Notes: generated from the letters alone by a model not told the origin. Positions 1-8,478 are shown, numbered from the stretch's first letter. The stretch: 35,927 nucleotides of DNA from an uncultured Maribacter sp. (GCA_937125035.1 CAKZLG010000257.1:1-35927); one strand, 5' to 3'. Made by a program: numbers and translations.

Positions 1-2
1 TG

Positions 3-446
3 CAGGTGGAAGCTTATGAAATTGTGGATTTCAATACCGTTAAAGCACCGTACGAAGGTCACTACCTACATTACAACACCCAAGTGGAGGCCCGTGTAAA
101 AGCAGTGGCCTTTACAGCTGGGGATATTGTTGTTCCTACAGACCAACCTTCTTTTAGGTACATCTTGGAAACGTTGGAGCCCCAATGTGTGGATTCCTTC
201 TTCAATTGGAATTTCTTTGACACCATTTTGCAACGGAAAGAAGGTTTTTCCCCGTATGTCTTTGAAGACACCGCCGCCAGAATGTTGGAGCAGGATACGG
301 TGCTGCGCGCGGCCTTTAATGAAAGAAGGGCCACTGATCCCACGTTTGCCCAAAACGGGTACACCCAATTGGATTGGTTGTTCAAAAGGTCTCCCCTTTA
401 TGAAAGCGCCCATAACCAATACCCGGTATATAGAGTGCTGCCCTAG
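3..446 (+). CDS. M14-family zinc carboxypeptidase, C-terminal fragment
   Basis: This open reading frame enters from the left edge, so only about the last 147 residues are present and the true start is outside the window. The reported GTG at position 6 is only the first permitted start codon after the edge. The sequence resembles the C-terminal, post-catalytic part of flavobacterial M14 metallopeptidases: a segment reading KAPYEGHYLHYN, an acidic/aromatic stretch FFNWNFFDTILQ, and an ending like RSPLYESAHNQYPVYRV. None of the zinc ligands or catalytic residues can be checked here because they lie upstream. The stop is only two bases from the stop of the convergent Nudix gene, with no hairpin terminator between them. 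The family assignment is from remembered similarity of this tail and is moderately confident. Confidence 0.7.
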   Translation, partial: QVEAYEIVDFNTVKAPYEGHYLHYNTQVEARVKAVAFTAGDIVVPTDQPSFRYILETLEPQCVDSFFNWNFFDTILQRKEGFSPYVFEDTAARMLEQDTVLRAAFNERRATDPTFAQNGYTQLDWLFKRSPLYESAHNQYPVYRVLP

Positions 447-448
447 CC

Positions 449-1039
449 TTAATCCCCTTCAAAGAGGATCTTAATATTGGCGTATGAATTTTGCAGGGCT
501 TTCTGTATTTTATTGGGCCCTTTCCATTTCACCTTAACAATACCTTCTTTTTTCTCAGGTTTCAGCTTGCCATCATAATCGGTTTTCATGGCATACCAAT
601 GTACCTGTTTCAACGTGTTGGTGCCGTTATTCGAAAAGATATGATAGGTAGTGCTCAAAAAGTTTTCAAGCCGTAGGTCCTTTACCCCGGTTTCCTCCAT
701 AACCTCTCGCACGGCACAGTCTTCAATGGATTCGCCCTTATCCAACTTACCTTTGGGCAGATCCCATTTATCATTTCTGTAAATGAAGAGCACCTTGCCC
801 TTGGCATTGGTCACCACCCCACCCGCAGCAACGATAAGGGGTATCTCTTGGGTGAATTTTTTGAGTATTTCCTCATGGTTGGGATGGTATATATAGGCGA
901 TATCGAGTTTCTTTTTTTTTAGGGACTTGATCGCAGTGGCTATAGAGTCCTTGTTCAAAAGAAAATAAGCTCCATCTGTGGTCTCAGAGAGTTTATTTGT
1001 TAAGATCAGGGGAGCCCCATTAACAAAAACTTTATACAT
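449..1039 (-). CDS. Nudix hydrolase
   Basis: This is a predicted Nudix pyrophosphohydrolase of 196 residues. A full Nudix box is visible around residues 115-137 (GKLDKGESIEDCAVREVMEE then TGV), which supplies the REVMEE glutamates that bind the catalytic metal. It is preceded by an AAGGVV strand and the DLPKGK segment typical of the fold. The substrate cannot be told from sequence; nucleotide or dinucleotide diphosphates are likely. The ORF track extends to 1162, but I chose the ATG at 1039 (MYKVFVNG). The extension overlaps pyrE and reads like non-coding translation, and flavobacterial homologues begin like MYKVF. Its start codon is only seven bases from that of the divergent pyrE, so the two promoters must overlap each other's coding sequence. 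Confidence 0.85.
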   Translation of the reverse strand: MYKVFVNGAPLILTNKLSETTDGAYFLLNKDSIATAIKSLKKKKLDIAYIYHPNHEEILKKFTQEIPLIVAAGGVVTNAKGKVLFIYRNDKWDLPKGKLDKGESIEDCAVREVMEETGVKDLRLENFLSTTYHIFSNNGTNTLKQVHWYAMKTDYDGKLKPEKKEGIVKVKWKGPNKIQKALQNSYANIKILFEGD

Positions 1040-1042
1040 TTG
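1035..1042 (+). promoter_or_regulatory. Bacteroidota -7 element for pyrE, possibly leaderless
   Basis: TACATTTG matches the Bacteroidota -7 consensus TAnnTTTG exactly and ends five bases before the pyrE ATG at 1047. No TTG is present at the usual 17-23 base distance upstream, so only half of the promoter is supported. If the usual spacing to the transcription start holds, the start would fall at or next to the A of the ATG, giving an mRNA with almost no leader. The element lies inside the first codons of the divergent Nudix gene. Confidence 0.45.
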
Positions 1043-1046
1043 CCGC

Positions 1047-1688
1047 ATGGTTTTAAATAAGCAAACAGCTAAAAAAACAGCCGAGCTTCTATTACAAATT
1101 AATGCAATAAAATTGAAACCCGAAAATCCTTTCACATGGGCTTCGGGCTGGAAATCCCCCATATATTGTGATAACCGGATTCTACTCTCCTACCCCATGA
1201 TCCGCAATTTTGTAAAAGAAGAGATGGCCAAATTGGTGGAAGAGCTCTACGGGCGCCCAGACGTGATCGCAGGCGTGGCCACTGGGGCCATAGGCATGGG
1301 CGCATTAGTGGCGGATGTTTTGGGACTTCCGTTCATATATGTTAGGCCACAACCAAAATCACACGGGCGGAAAAACCAGGTTGAGGGCCACTTGGAACCC
1401 TATCAGAACGTAGTGGTCATTGAGGACCTGATAAGCACGGGCATGAGCAGCCTCAACGCCGTTGATGCCCTAAAGGAAGAGCATGCCAATGTAAAGGGCA
1501 TGATCGCGGTGTTCACTTATGGTTTTGATGTGGCACAACGAAATTTCGCCGAAAAGGACATTGCCCTGCACACCTTGAGCAATTATGGCTTTCTCATAGA
1601 ACAGGCCTCTGAAACCGGCTACATCAAAGAAGAACAATTAGCTACATTAATGGAGTGGCGCAAAGACCCATCCCATTGGAAAAAATGA
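1047..1688 (+). CDS. pyrE: Orotate phosphoribosyltransferase
   Basis: PyrE joins orotate to PRPP to make orotidine 5'-monophosphate in cytosolic pyrimidine synthesis. The 213-residue product has the normal length for the family. It carries the PRPP-binding motif VVVIEDLISTGMSS near residues 120-133 and the catalytic-loop region KSHGRKNQVEGHLE just before it. The N-terminal segment WASGWKSPIYCDNR matches the orotate-binding region. I chose the ATG at 1047 (MVLNKQTAKK), since the longer ORF start at 978 would read through the Nudix gene. It is followed after four bases by an SRPBCC gene, so they are probably co-transcribed. Little doubt about the function. Confidence 0.97.
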   Translation: MVLNKQTAKKTAELLLQINAIKLKPENPFTWASGWKSPIYCDNRILLSYPMIRNFVKEEMAKLVEELYGRPDVIAGVATGAIGMGALVADVLGLPFIYVRPQPKSHGRKNQVEGHLEPYQNVVVIEDLISTGMSSLNAVDALKEEHANVKGMIAVFTYGFDVAQRNFAEKDIALHTLSNYGFLIEQASETGYIKEEQLATLMEWRKDPSHWKK

Positions 1689-1692
1689 CACC

Positions 1693-2085
1693 ATGCACAT
1701 AGAGACCCCTACGACCCGAGTATCAAAAAGTCCGGAAGAGACCTATTCCTTTCTGACCCGCCTGGCGAATTTTGAGAAATTAATGCCCAGCACCATAGAT
1801 AAATTTGAGCTTATCAATGAGGACAGGTTCCTTTTTGCCCTCAAAGGCATGCCGGAAATTGTGTTGGAACGCAAATCACAGACCCCACACTCCCAAGTGG
1901 TATTGGGGGCCGCCAGTGATAAGCTACCCTTTACCCTAACGGCCTCCATACAAAAGGTGAGTGCCATTGAAAGTGAGGTCACCCTCAGCTTTTCAGGAGA
2001 GTTCAATGCCATGATGGCCATGATGATCAAAACGCCCATTACCAATTTCATCAATACCCTTTCCCAAAACCTATCGCAGATTTAA
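1693..2085 (+). CDS. SRPBCC-family small-molecule-binding protein
   Basis: This 130-residue protein fits the START/SRPBCC helix-grip fold. It starts with a beta strand (IETPTTRVSKSPEETYSFL), then helices with a NFEKLMP motif, a run of alternating strands, and a long C-terminal helix (MIKTPITNFINTLSQNLSQI) that would close the hydrophobic cavity. No catalytic residues can be named, so the ligand is unknown. It sits four bases after pyrE on the same strand, which suggests co-transcription, but an SRPBCC protein has no obvious role in pyrimidine synthesis. It overlaps the 3' end of the convergent biotin ligase by four bases. The fold is fairly secure; any function is not. Confidence 0.75.
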   Translation: MHIETPTTRVSKSPEETYSFLTRLANFEKLMPSTIDKFELINEDRFLFALKGMPEIVLERKSQTPHSQVVLGAASDKLPFTLTASIQKVSAIESEVTLSFSGEFNAMMAMMIKTPITNFINTLSQNLSQI

Positions 2086-2813
2086 TTGAGCAACTTTAGC
2101 TCTTTGAGACCAAAATAGCGGAGCTCGTCATTTTCCAAGGTAAGGCAAAGCTGTCCGTTTGGGGCAACCCCTGTAATGATCCCTGAAAAATGCTGGCCCG
2201 TAGGTGTCTTAAAAGTTGAAACGACCTCCTTTCTATAAAGACACTGGTAATAAATGGGATACCAATGGTGCCATTCAGCGCTTTCCAAAGCCTCTAAATG
2301 ATGGCGCAGGGCACCCAGTATTTTTTCAAGAAGGGCATCCAGGTCCATTTCATGACCCAGAACGTTCTGTAATGAATTGGCATTGAGTCCATTGGGAAAC
2401 CCCACTTGGTTCACATTGAGGCCCACGCCGATTACCGTCCATTCAATTTGACCTTTTAGCAGGGTATTCTCTATTAAGATACCCCCAATTTTTTTTGAAC
2501 CTGACATTATGTCGTTGGGCCATTTGATCGTGATATTCGGTACTTTTAAATGTTTCAATACGTTGTACAGGGCCAAGGATACCATTATGGTAATTAAGAA
2601 TTGGCGGTTTTTTGAAAGGTCCTGAAATAATTTCAATACACTGAAAGTAAGGTTTTTACCAGGGTCGCTGACCCACTGGGAGTACAATTGGCCCCTGCCT
2701 TTGGTTTGGTTGTGCGTAAGTACTACCGTATAATCCGGCTGGGAACTGCGCCTATGCAGCTCCTTTAGGTAGGTGCTAGTGGAGTCTGTGGCACTAAGTT
2801 TGATTAAAGGCAT
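2082..2813 (-). CDS. birA: Biotin--[acetyl-CoA-carboxylase] ligase, monofunctional
   Basis: This enzyme activates biotin with ATP and attaches it to a lysine of biotin carboxyl carrier proteins in the cytosol. The visible landmarks are the KGRGQ biotinoyl-AMP loop (about residues 38-42) followed by WVSDPGKNL, the KWPNDI motif near residue 98, and KIGGILIE after it. The 243-residue length and a start at SATDSTSTYL mean that it lacks the N-terminal helix-turn-helix of E. coli BirA. It should therefore be an enzyme only, not a repressor. A short C-terminal SH3-like domain is present. It is divergent from rsfS and overlaps the convergent SRPBCC gene by four bases. Confidence 0.93.
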   Translation of the reverse strand: MPLIKLSATDSTSTYLKELHRRSSQPDYTVVLTHNQTKGRGQLYSQWVSDPGKNLTFSVLKLFQDLSKNRQFLITIMVSLALYNVLKHLKVPNITIKWPNDIMSGSKKIGGILIENTLLKGQIEWTVIGVGLNVNQVGFPNGLNANSLQNVLGHEMDLDALLEKILGALRHHLEALESAEWHHWYPIYYQCLYRKEVVSTFKTPTGQHFSGIITGVAPNGQLCLTLENDELRYFGLKELKLLN

Positions 2814-2879
2814 GTTCCTAGGCTTTACGCTTTATATAATCTATTGTTAAAAACTAGAGCTAAAAGAACAAAAAAATAA

Positions 2880-2887
2880 TAACTTTG
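2880..2887 (+). promoter_or_regulatory. Bacteroidota -7 element for rsfS-ftsH run
   Basis: TAACTTTG matches TAnnTTTG and ends 19 bases before the rsfS ATG, a normal distance. The surrounding 90 bases are very AT-rich. No TTG is visible 17-23 bases upstream, so the -33 half is missing or degenerate. It would drive rsfS, ftsH and probably the genes downstream. Confidence 0.5.
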
Positions 2888-2906
2888 TATAAACTAAAAT
2901 TTTTGA

Positions 2907-3284
2907 ATGCAGAAAAGGAAAGCTAGTGCAGATGAGCTTATTGCATTAATTTTACAAGGAATAGAAGAAGTTAAAGGGCAAGACATCAACTTGCTTGATT
3001 TAAGGGAAATAGAAAATACCGTTTGCGACTACTTTATCATTTGTAATGGTACCTCGAACACGCATGTGAACGCCATTGTTGGTTCCATCCAGAAAACCGT
3101 GAGCAAATCCATAAAAGACAAACCTTGGCATGTTGAAGGTGAGGACAATGCCGAGTGGATTCTTATGGACTATGTGAACGTGGTGGTCCATGTTTTTCAA
3201 AAACAGGTCCGGGACTATTATGACATTGAAGGCCTATGGGGCGATGCCAAATTCACCACCATAGAAAGTAGCGTAAACCACTAA
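2907..3284 (+). CDS. rsfS: Ribosomal silencing factor RsfS
   Basis: RsfS (Iojap/DUF143 family) binds ribosomal protein uL14 on the large subunit and blocks subunit joining when nutrients are short. The 125-residue protein shows the family core: VKGQDINLLDLREIENTVCDYFIICNG early on, then NTHVNAIVGSI and the late segment EWILMDYVNVVVHVFQ, followed by REYYDIEGLWGDA-like RDYYDIEGLWGDA. The length fits the family. It lies directly upstream of ftsH with nine bases between them, a pairing common in Bacteroidota. Confidence 0.95.
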   Translation: MQKRKASADELIALILQGIEEVKGQDINLLDLREIENTVCDYFIICNGTSNTHVNAIVGSIQKTVSKSIKDKPWHVEGEDNAEWILMDYVNVVVHVFQKQVRDYYDIEGLWGDAKFTTIESSVNH

Positions 3285-3293
3285 AAAAATAAA

Positions 3294-5312
3294 ATGGCAA
3301 AAGAAAACAATACCAATCCCAAAAAACCCAAATTCAGTTCGTGGTGGATCTATGGCCTTGTGGCTGTGCTCCTTATCGGTTTCCAGCTGTTCAATAGTGA
3401 TGATCTGGCCAGCACCGAAAAAACCACCACCTCAGAGCTGCAAGAGTTTTTGAGAAATGGTGACATCAACAAAATACTTATCATCACCAATACCAACCAG
3501 GCCAAGGTGTTCCTAACGGACGAGGCCATGGCCAAAGATGTGCACAAAGGCGTATCAGACCGGTCCCTGTTGCCGGCAACCGGTAGCGTGCCCCAATATA
3601 TTTTGGACTATGGTGACCTTCAGATTTTTCAGAATGAAATCACCGAGATAAAGAAGGAGAACAACTTGGACACCATTATTGAATTTGATAAGGAGTCCAC
3701 GGCCATTTTCGATTTCCTTTTATCCTTATTGCCCTTTGTCCTTATCATTGGCATTTGGATCTACCTCATGAGAAGAATGTCTGGTGGAGGCGCTGGCGGT
3801 GCTGGTGGACAGATTTTCAACATAGGCAAATCAAAGGCAAAACTTTTTGACGAAAAGACGGATACACGCACATCCTTCAAGGATGTAGCTGGTTTGGAAG
3901 GGGCCAAAGAAGAAGTGGAAGAGATTGTGGAGTTTCTTAAAAATCCAGATAAATACACCTCGCTTGGCGGCAAAATACCCAAAGGGGCCTTACTGGTAGG
4001 GCCTCCGGGAACGGGTAAGACCCTCTTGGCCAAAGCGGTGGCCGGCGAGGCTAAAGTACCTTTCTTTTCCCTTTCCGGTTCGGATTTTGTGGAAATGTTC
4101 GTAGGGGTGGGTGCCTCTAGGGTGCGAGACCTTTTTAAACAGGCCAAAGACAAATCCCCCGCCATCATCTTCATAGATGAAATTGACGCCATTGGGCGTG
4201 CCCGGGGCAAGAATAATTTTACGGGATCCAATGATGAGCGTGAAAATACCCTGAACCAACTGCTCACGGAGATGGATGGTTTTGGGACCAATACCAATGT
4301 CATTGTCCTAGCGGCCACCAACCGTGCAGATGTGCTGGACAAAGCCCTGATGCGTGCTGGTCGTTTTGATCGTCAAATTTATGTGGACCTCCCGGACATC
4401 AGGGAAAGAAAAGAGATCTTTGAGGTGCATTTAAGGCCAATCAAGACCGCAGAGACCCTGGACCTTGATTTCTTGGCCAGACAGACCCCAGGTTTCTCTG
4501 GCGCGGATATTGCCAATGTCTGTAACGAAGCGGCGCTCATCGCTGCGCGTAAGGAGAAGAAGGCGGTAAGCAAGCAAGATTTTTTAGATGCGGTGGATAG
4601 AATTGTTGGAGGCCTTGAAAAAAAGAACAAAATCATTACCCCTGGGGAGAAAGAGACCATTGCCTACCACGAGGCGGGCCATGCCACGGTGAGCTGGATG
4701 TTGGAACACGCAGCCCCCTTGGTCAAGGTCACCATTGTTCCACGCGGTCAATCACTGGGCGCGGCGTGGTACCTTCCGGAAGAGCGGCTTATTGTAAGAC
4801 CGGAGCAAATGTTGGACGAAATGTGCGCTACCATGGGCGGAAGGGCCGCAGAGAAAGTTATCTTCAACAAAATTTCCACCGGCGCTTTGAGCGATCTTGA
4901 AAAAGTCACCAAACAGGCAAGGGCCATGGTCACTATATATGGTCTTAATGATGAAATAGGCAATCTTACCTATTACGATTCCAGTGGTCAGGATTCCTAT
5001 GGGTTCTCCAAACCGTATAGCGAGGAAACGGCACGTAAAATTGACGAGGAAATTTCCAAGATCATTGAAGCGCAATACACGCGGGCCATAGAAGTGCTTA
5101 CGGAAAACAAGGACAAACTCACCATATTGGCCCAGAGACTATTGGAAAAGGAAGTGATCTTCAAAGAAGATCTGGAAAAAATATTTGGCAAAAGGCCTTT
5201 TGCCAAAGACAAAGCGGATGAAAAGGCCAGAGAGGAAGAGCAAAAGGCGAAAGAGCCGGAAGCTAAAATCCCCTCTGAAAACCCAGACGATATAGAAGTT
5301 GCGGAAAAATAA
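3294..5312 (+). CDS. ftsH: ATP-dependent zinc metalloprotease FtsH
   Basis: FtsH is a membrane-anchored hexameric AAA+ protease that extracts and degrades membrane and regulatory proteins. In this 672-residue product there are two membrane segments (about 16-32 and 140-159) flanking a periplasmic domain. These are followed by a glycine-rich linker (GGGAGGAGG), the AAA module with Walker A GPPGTGKT (236-243), Walker [12 protein letters not shown] (291-301) and an RAGRFDRQI arginine-finger region. The zinc site HEAGH is at 459-463. The C-terminal tail is acidic and lysine/glutamate-rich. It lies nine bases after rsfS. In this family lipid A and phospholipid enzymes are known substrates elsewhere, and downstream genes here make phospholipids, but a functional link is only inference. 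Confidence 0.98.
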   Translation: MAKENNTNPKKPKFSSWWIYGLVAVLLIGFQLFNSDDLASTEKTTTSELQEFLRNGDINKILIITNTNQAKVFLTDEAMAKDVHKGVSDRSLLPATGSVPQYILDYGDLQIFQNEITEIKKENNLDTIIEFDKESTAIFDFLLSLLPFVLIIGIWIYLMRRMSGGGAGGAGGQIFNIGKSKAKLFDEKTDTRTSFKDVAGLEGAKEEVEEIVEFLKNPDKYTSLGGKIPKGALLVGPPGTGKTLLAKAVAGEAKVPFFSLSGSDFVEMFVGVGASRVRDLFKQAKDKSPAIIFIDEIDAIGRARGKNNFTGSNDERENTLNQLLTEMDGFGTNTNVIVLAATNRADVLDKALMRAGRFDRQIYVDLPDIRERKEIFEVHLRPIKTAETLDLDFLARQTPGFSGADIANVCNEAALIAARKEKKAVSKQDFLDAVDRIVGGLEKKNKIITPGEKETIAYHEAGHATVSWMLEHAAPLVKVTIVPRGQSLGAAWYLPEERLIVRPEQMLDEMCATMGGRAAEKVIFNKISTGALSDLEKVTKQARAMVTIYGLNDEIGNLTYYDSSGQDSYGFSKPYSEETARKIDEEISKIIEAQYTRAIEVLTENKDKLTILAQRLLEKEVIFKEDLEKIFGKRPFAKDKADEKAREEEQKAKEPEAKIPSENPDDIEVAEK

Positions 5313-5371
5313 GATTGCAGCATAACCCACTTTGTAGCAACATGTAAAACAGTATTAACCTCAGTATGTAA

Positions 5372-5983
5372 ATGGGCCTATTGGATTTGTTATTTGGCGG
5401 CGGTAAAAAGAAGGTTTCAAAAGAAACTTTAGAGACCAGAGGCCAACATATGCCCGATCTCAACATACCTGTAGATGAAAAGTTCACGATACACTTCAAG
5501 AAAAACGGAGGAAAGTTTCTGTACTGTGTTTCGCAGGACGAGGTATCCGTTGCATTGAGCCACATTATAGCGGAAAATAGCTGGGAACAAGAACCCTTTT
5601 TTGCCATGGACCAAAGACTGGTGGAAAAGTTCCAAAGGGAAAATATCGTATTTACCGAAAAAAGTAAAAACAGTGAGGTTTTCTTTACCACCTGTGAGCA
5701 TTTGGTGGCACAGAACGGCAGCATTCTGGTATGTTCCAATCAGCTCATGGAAAAAAAGATAAACGAACTTCCAAGCAATGTCATCGTTTACGCCACTACC
5801 AGTCAACTTGTTGAGTCCATAGGGGAAGGGCTAAAGATCATAAAGAAAAAGTACGGCCCCAAGATACCGGCGAACATCACTACCTTAAAACACTTCCAGG
5901 CCACAGAAGAAAATTCAGATGATTTCCTTACCTATGGCAGTAGCACCAAAAATCTTTATCTTTTGCTATTGGAAGATTTATAA
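5372..5983 (+). CDS. LUD-domain protein (LutC/YkgG-like)
   Basis: This 203-residue protein resembles the LUD (lactate utilisation) domain family. The supporting parts are the segment EVFFTTCEHLVAQNGSILV, the strand NVIVYATTSQLVESIGEGL, and the ending TYGSSTKNLYLLLLEDL, which correspond to the nucleotide/CoA-transferase-like fold of LutC. It starts with MGLLDLLFGGGKKK, a short basic N-terminus often seen in the flavobacterial version. No lutA or lutB lies nearby, so it is an orphan relative to the lactate oxidation complex. It sits between ftsH and cdsA on the same strand, and its stop is one base before the cdsA ATG, so it is likely co-translated with lipid genes. Its real role is unknown. 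Confidence 0.8.
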   Translation: MGLLDLLFGGGKKKVSKETLETRGQHMPDLNIPVDEKFTIHFKKNGGKFLYCVSQDEVSVALSHIIAENSWEQEPFFAMDQRLVEKFQRENIVFTEKSKNSEVFFTTCEHLVAQNGSILVCSNQLMEKKINELPSNVIVYATTSQLVESIGEGLKIIKKKYGPKIPANITTLKHFQATEENSDDFLTYGSSTKNLYLLLLEDL

Positions 5984-5984
5984 T

Positions 5985-6788
5985 ATGGGGGAAATTTTAA
6001 GGCGATCCCTAACCGGGGCGGTGTATATCATACTTTTGCTATCTGCGGTTTTCTTGAGTTCAGATGCATTTGATTTTCTATTCATGACCTTTGGTCTTGC
6101 CTGCCTCTATGAATACAAACGTTTGGTTCACCTGAAAGGATACTACATCTTTGCCGCTTATCTAGGGCTTTGGTGGGCGTTCATCTACCTTGTAAAAGAC
6201 CAATGGGCCATTAATATCCTGATGTTGCTTACCATAATCGTGGATATTGCCTTGTTGATCTTCTTATTTTCACAAAAAAAAGTCCATTTCAGCTTATTGC
6301 AAAAATATTTGATCGGCCTTTTTTACATTGGCGGCGGCTGCATCTTCCTTACAATGATACCCTACAAGAGCGATGCTTTTGCCAAACTACTGATCATGGG
6401 CATCTTTGTACTCATTTGGGTCAATGACTCTTTTGCCTATTTGGTGGGCAAGACCATAGGCCGCACAAAACTGTATACGGCAGTTTCGCCAAAAAAAACA
6501 GTAGAAGGTACCTTGGGAGGTTATATCTTTGCATTGATCGCGGCCTATATCATGGCAACACAGGAAGCGCTGATCAGTTCTGCCCAATGGATGATTTTGG
6601 CCACGGTGATCGTGATTATGGGGAGTTTGGGGGATCTTGTGGAATCTAAACTGAAAAGAATGGCGGGCGTAAAGGACAGTGGAGCCATTTTACCAGGGCA
6701 TGGTGGCATGTTGGATCGCTTGGACAGTCTGGTATTTGCGGCCCCATTTGCCTATTTAACATTAAATATCTTCAGTTATGTTTCATAA
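5985..6788 (+). CDS. cdsA: Phosphatidate cytidylyltransferase
   Basis: CdsA makes CDP-diacylglycerol from phosphatidic acid and CTP in the inner membrane, the branch point for bacterial phospholipids. The 267-residue product is a multi-pass membrane protein with about seven hydrophobic segments. It carries the C-terminal signature SKLKRMAGVKDSGAILPGHG continuing GMLDRLDS, including the metal-binding aspartates. A WVNDSFAYLVGKTIGRTKL motif lies before it. I chose the ATG at 5985 (MGEILRRSLTG), not the ORF start at 5919 inside the LUD gene. It overlaps psd by 11 bases, implying translational coupling of two consecutive-pathway enzymes. Confidence 0.96.
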   Translation: MGEILRRSLTGAVYIILLLSAVFLSSDAFDFLFMTFGLACLYEYKRLVHLKGYYIFAAYLGLWWAFIYLVKDQWAINILMLLTIIVDIALLIFLFSQKKVHFSLLQKYLIGLFYIGGGCIFLTMIPYKSDAFAKLLIMGIFVLIWVNDSFAYLVGKTIGRTKLYTAVSPKKTVEGTLGGYIFALIAAYIMATQEALISSAQWMILATVIVIMGSLGDLVESKLKRMAGVKDSGAILPGHGGMLDRLDSLVFAAPFAYLTLNIFSYVS

Positions 6789-7461
6789 AGAAGGTCAGAA
6801 AATCATATTGGCCACCTTTTTAGTGGTAGGGATTGGTATAGTCGCCGCCCACTTTTTCATAGGTTTACCTTGGCTTAAGATGACCATACAAATCTTATTA
6901 TTGGTCCTTTTGGTCATGATTCTTCAATTTTTCAGAAACCCTATGAGAAGGGCCAATAAGAACTTCAATGAAATATTGGCGCCCGTAGATGGCAAGGTGG
7001 TTGTGATAGAGGAAGTTGTTGAACAGGAATACTTCAAGGACAAGAGAAAACAGATTTCCATTTTTATGTCGCCCACCAATGTGCATGTCACGAGATATCC
7101 TGCGAGCGGTACCATAAAATATTCCAAGTACCACCCGGGCAAGTACCTTGTGGCCTGGCACCCCAAGAGCAGTGAGGAAAACGAAAGGACCACCATTGTT
7201 ATAGGTACGCCCAAATTTGGCGACATCCTGTACCGCCAAATTGCCGGGGCCATGGCAAGGCGCATAGTCAATTACGCGGAAAAAGGGGAAAGTGTGCAAC
7301 AGGGAGAGGATGCCGGTTTTATAAAGTTTGGTTCTAGGGTGGACTTGTTCTTACCTTTGGATTGTGAGATCAATGTGCAACTCAACCAAAAGGTAAAAGG
7401 TGCGGTAACGTGCATTGCCACTTACATAAACCCCAATGAAAAAGAAGAAGTTACATACTGA
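6778..7461 (+). CDS. psd: Phosphatidylserine decarboxylase (short, archaeal/Bacteroidota type)
   Basis: Psd converts phosphatidylserine to phosphatidylethanolamine using a self-made pyruvoyl group. The 227-residue proenzyme has two N-terminal membrane segments (about 9-28 and 36-51), then APVDGKVVVIEE, the IFMSPTNVHVTRYPASG segment holding the conserved histidine, and the processing site GFIKFGSRVD. Cleavage between Gly185 and Ser186 would give the small pyruvoyl-bearing subunit. It overlaps cdsA by 11 bases and the acyl-CoA-binding protein gene by 26 bases. No phosphatidylserine synthase lies in the window. Confidence 0.95.
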   Translation: MFHKEGQKIILATFLVVGIGIVAAHFFIGLPWLKMTIQILLLVLLVMILQFFRNPMRRANKNFNEILAPVDGKVVVIEEVVEQEYFKDKRKQISIFMSPTNVHVTRYPASGTIKYSKYHPGKYLVAWHPKSSEENERTTIVIGTPKFGDILYRQIAGAMARRIVNYAEKGESVQQGEDAGFIKFGSRVDLFLPLDCEINVQLNQKVKGAVTCIATYINPNEKEEVTY

Positions 7462-7699
7462 TTTTGAACAGGCGGTGGACTTTGTAAACCAATACGAAGA
7501 CCCCATTCCCGCCGATCTTCTCTTAAAATTATATGCCTACTACAAGATTGCGAACAAGAACTATGACAATCCGGGGAGCAAGACCCCGCTGATCAATGCC
7601 TTTAAGGCAAACGCCCTAATACAGGCACAGAACATTGGCTTGGAAAGGGCCATGAAAAATTATGTGCAATTGGTGAACAAGGAATTGAAAAAACTGTAA
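7436..7699 (+). CDS. Acyl-CoA-binding protein (ACBP)
   Basis: This small 87-residue protein matches the four-helix acyl-CoA-binding family, which binds long-chain acyl-CoA esters in the cytosol. It has FEQAVDFVNQYEDPIPADLLLKLYAYYKIANK, the YYK motif being the hallmark, then an aspartate/asparagine-rich turn (NYDNPGSK) in place of the usual GD-N-rich turn. It ends with a helix carrying KNYVQLVNKELKKL. Its ATG lies inside the last 26 bases of psd, in a different frame, so translation is probably coupled. ACBP is far more common in eukaryotes than in bacteria; its place after cdsA and psd fits a role in handling acyl-CoA for lipid synthesis, which is inference. Confidence 0.88.
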   Translation: MKKKKLHTDFEQAVDFVNQYEDPIPADLLLKLYAYYKIANKNYDNPGSKTPLINAFKANALIQAQNIGLERAMKNYVQLVNKELKKL

Positions 7700-7713
7700 T
7701 TCCCAAGGTTTGT

Positions 7714-8478
7714 TCATTGGTACAGATCATTCAGGTCCGCTTGGCAAATATCCCCAAACAGATGAGCTAAATTCTTGCACACCTCCGTAAAAAAGGCCTC
7801 TCCCTTTTCTTTGGTGGCATACGCTGGGTTGCCCACACCTGTATCTTCGGTAACTTTAGACCACTTTCTTTCGGCCCATACACCGCCCTGGTTAAAAGCG
7901 GAAATCTTGAATTTTTTATTGGCACCACTACCCCATTCCGTTTTCGGCAACACTAGGTCTTCGTGCAAATAAAGCATAAGGCTTGTTTCCATTTCGTCGG
8001 CATGGTCTCCCTTTTCCTGAAAATAGGCGCTTTTATCCAACATAGCGGGAAAAAAGCAAAAACTGATGAACATCTCTGGAAAATGCAAACCCACTTCCCG
8101 GACCAAGGGTTTAAAATCATTACCCCCATGCCCATTAAAAAGCAACAATTTGTAAATGCCCTGTCTATGCAACACGGTCACCAAATCTTTTAAAATGGCC
8201 AATTGGGTGCTTGGATTTAGGTTCATATCCAAATAAATATCCGGTTGGCCGGTATTTACCCCATAGGGAATGGTGGGCAGTACCATGACCTTATGGCCAG
8301 CTTTCCATGCCATTTCCGCAGCCCGGTGTACCATGCCCTCCGCTTGGTAATTATCCGTTCCGTAAGGCAAATGGTAGTTGTGGGCCTCTGTAGCTCCCCA
8401 TGGCAAGATCGCCAAATCTATGGTCTCTTGCTTGAGATGGCGCCAGTTGGTCTCGGACAGTATATAAGGTCTGATCAT
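7714..8478 (-). CDS. Creatininase-family amidohydrolase
   Basis: The 254-residue product fits the creatininase (creatinine amidohydrolase) superfamily of binuclear metal enzymes, which hydrolyse cyclic amides. Candidate metal ligands are Glu31, His33 and Asp42 in WGATEAHNYHLPYGTDNY, a NGHGGND motif around residue 116, and the glutamate in DHADEMETSLM. The family includes creatininase, MftE and FAPy deformylase, and the substrate cannot be chosen from sequence. It starts one base after the stop of the hydroxylase gene, so the two form one transcription unit. There is no sign of creatine catabolism genes nearby. Confidence 0.87.
   Translation of the reverse strand: MIRPYILSETNWRHLKQETIDLAILPWGATEAHNYHLPYGTDNYQAEGMVHRAAEMAWKAGHKVMVLPTIPYGVNTGQPDIYLDMNLNPSTQLAILKDLVTVLHRQGIYKLLLFNGHGGNDFKPLVREVGLHFPEMFISFCFFPAMLDKSAYFQEKGDHADEMETSLMLYLHEDLVLPKTEWGSGANKKFKISAFNQGGVWAERKWSKVTEDTGVGNPAYATKEKGEAFFTEVCKNLAHLFGDICQADLNDLYQ

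Noticed and set aside
3761-4342. 193-residue minus-strand ORF inside ftsH
   Set aside because: It is antisense to the AAA domain of ftsH and has serine-rich shadow composition.
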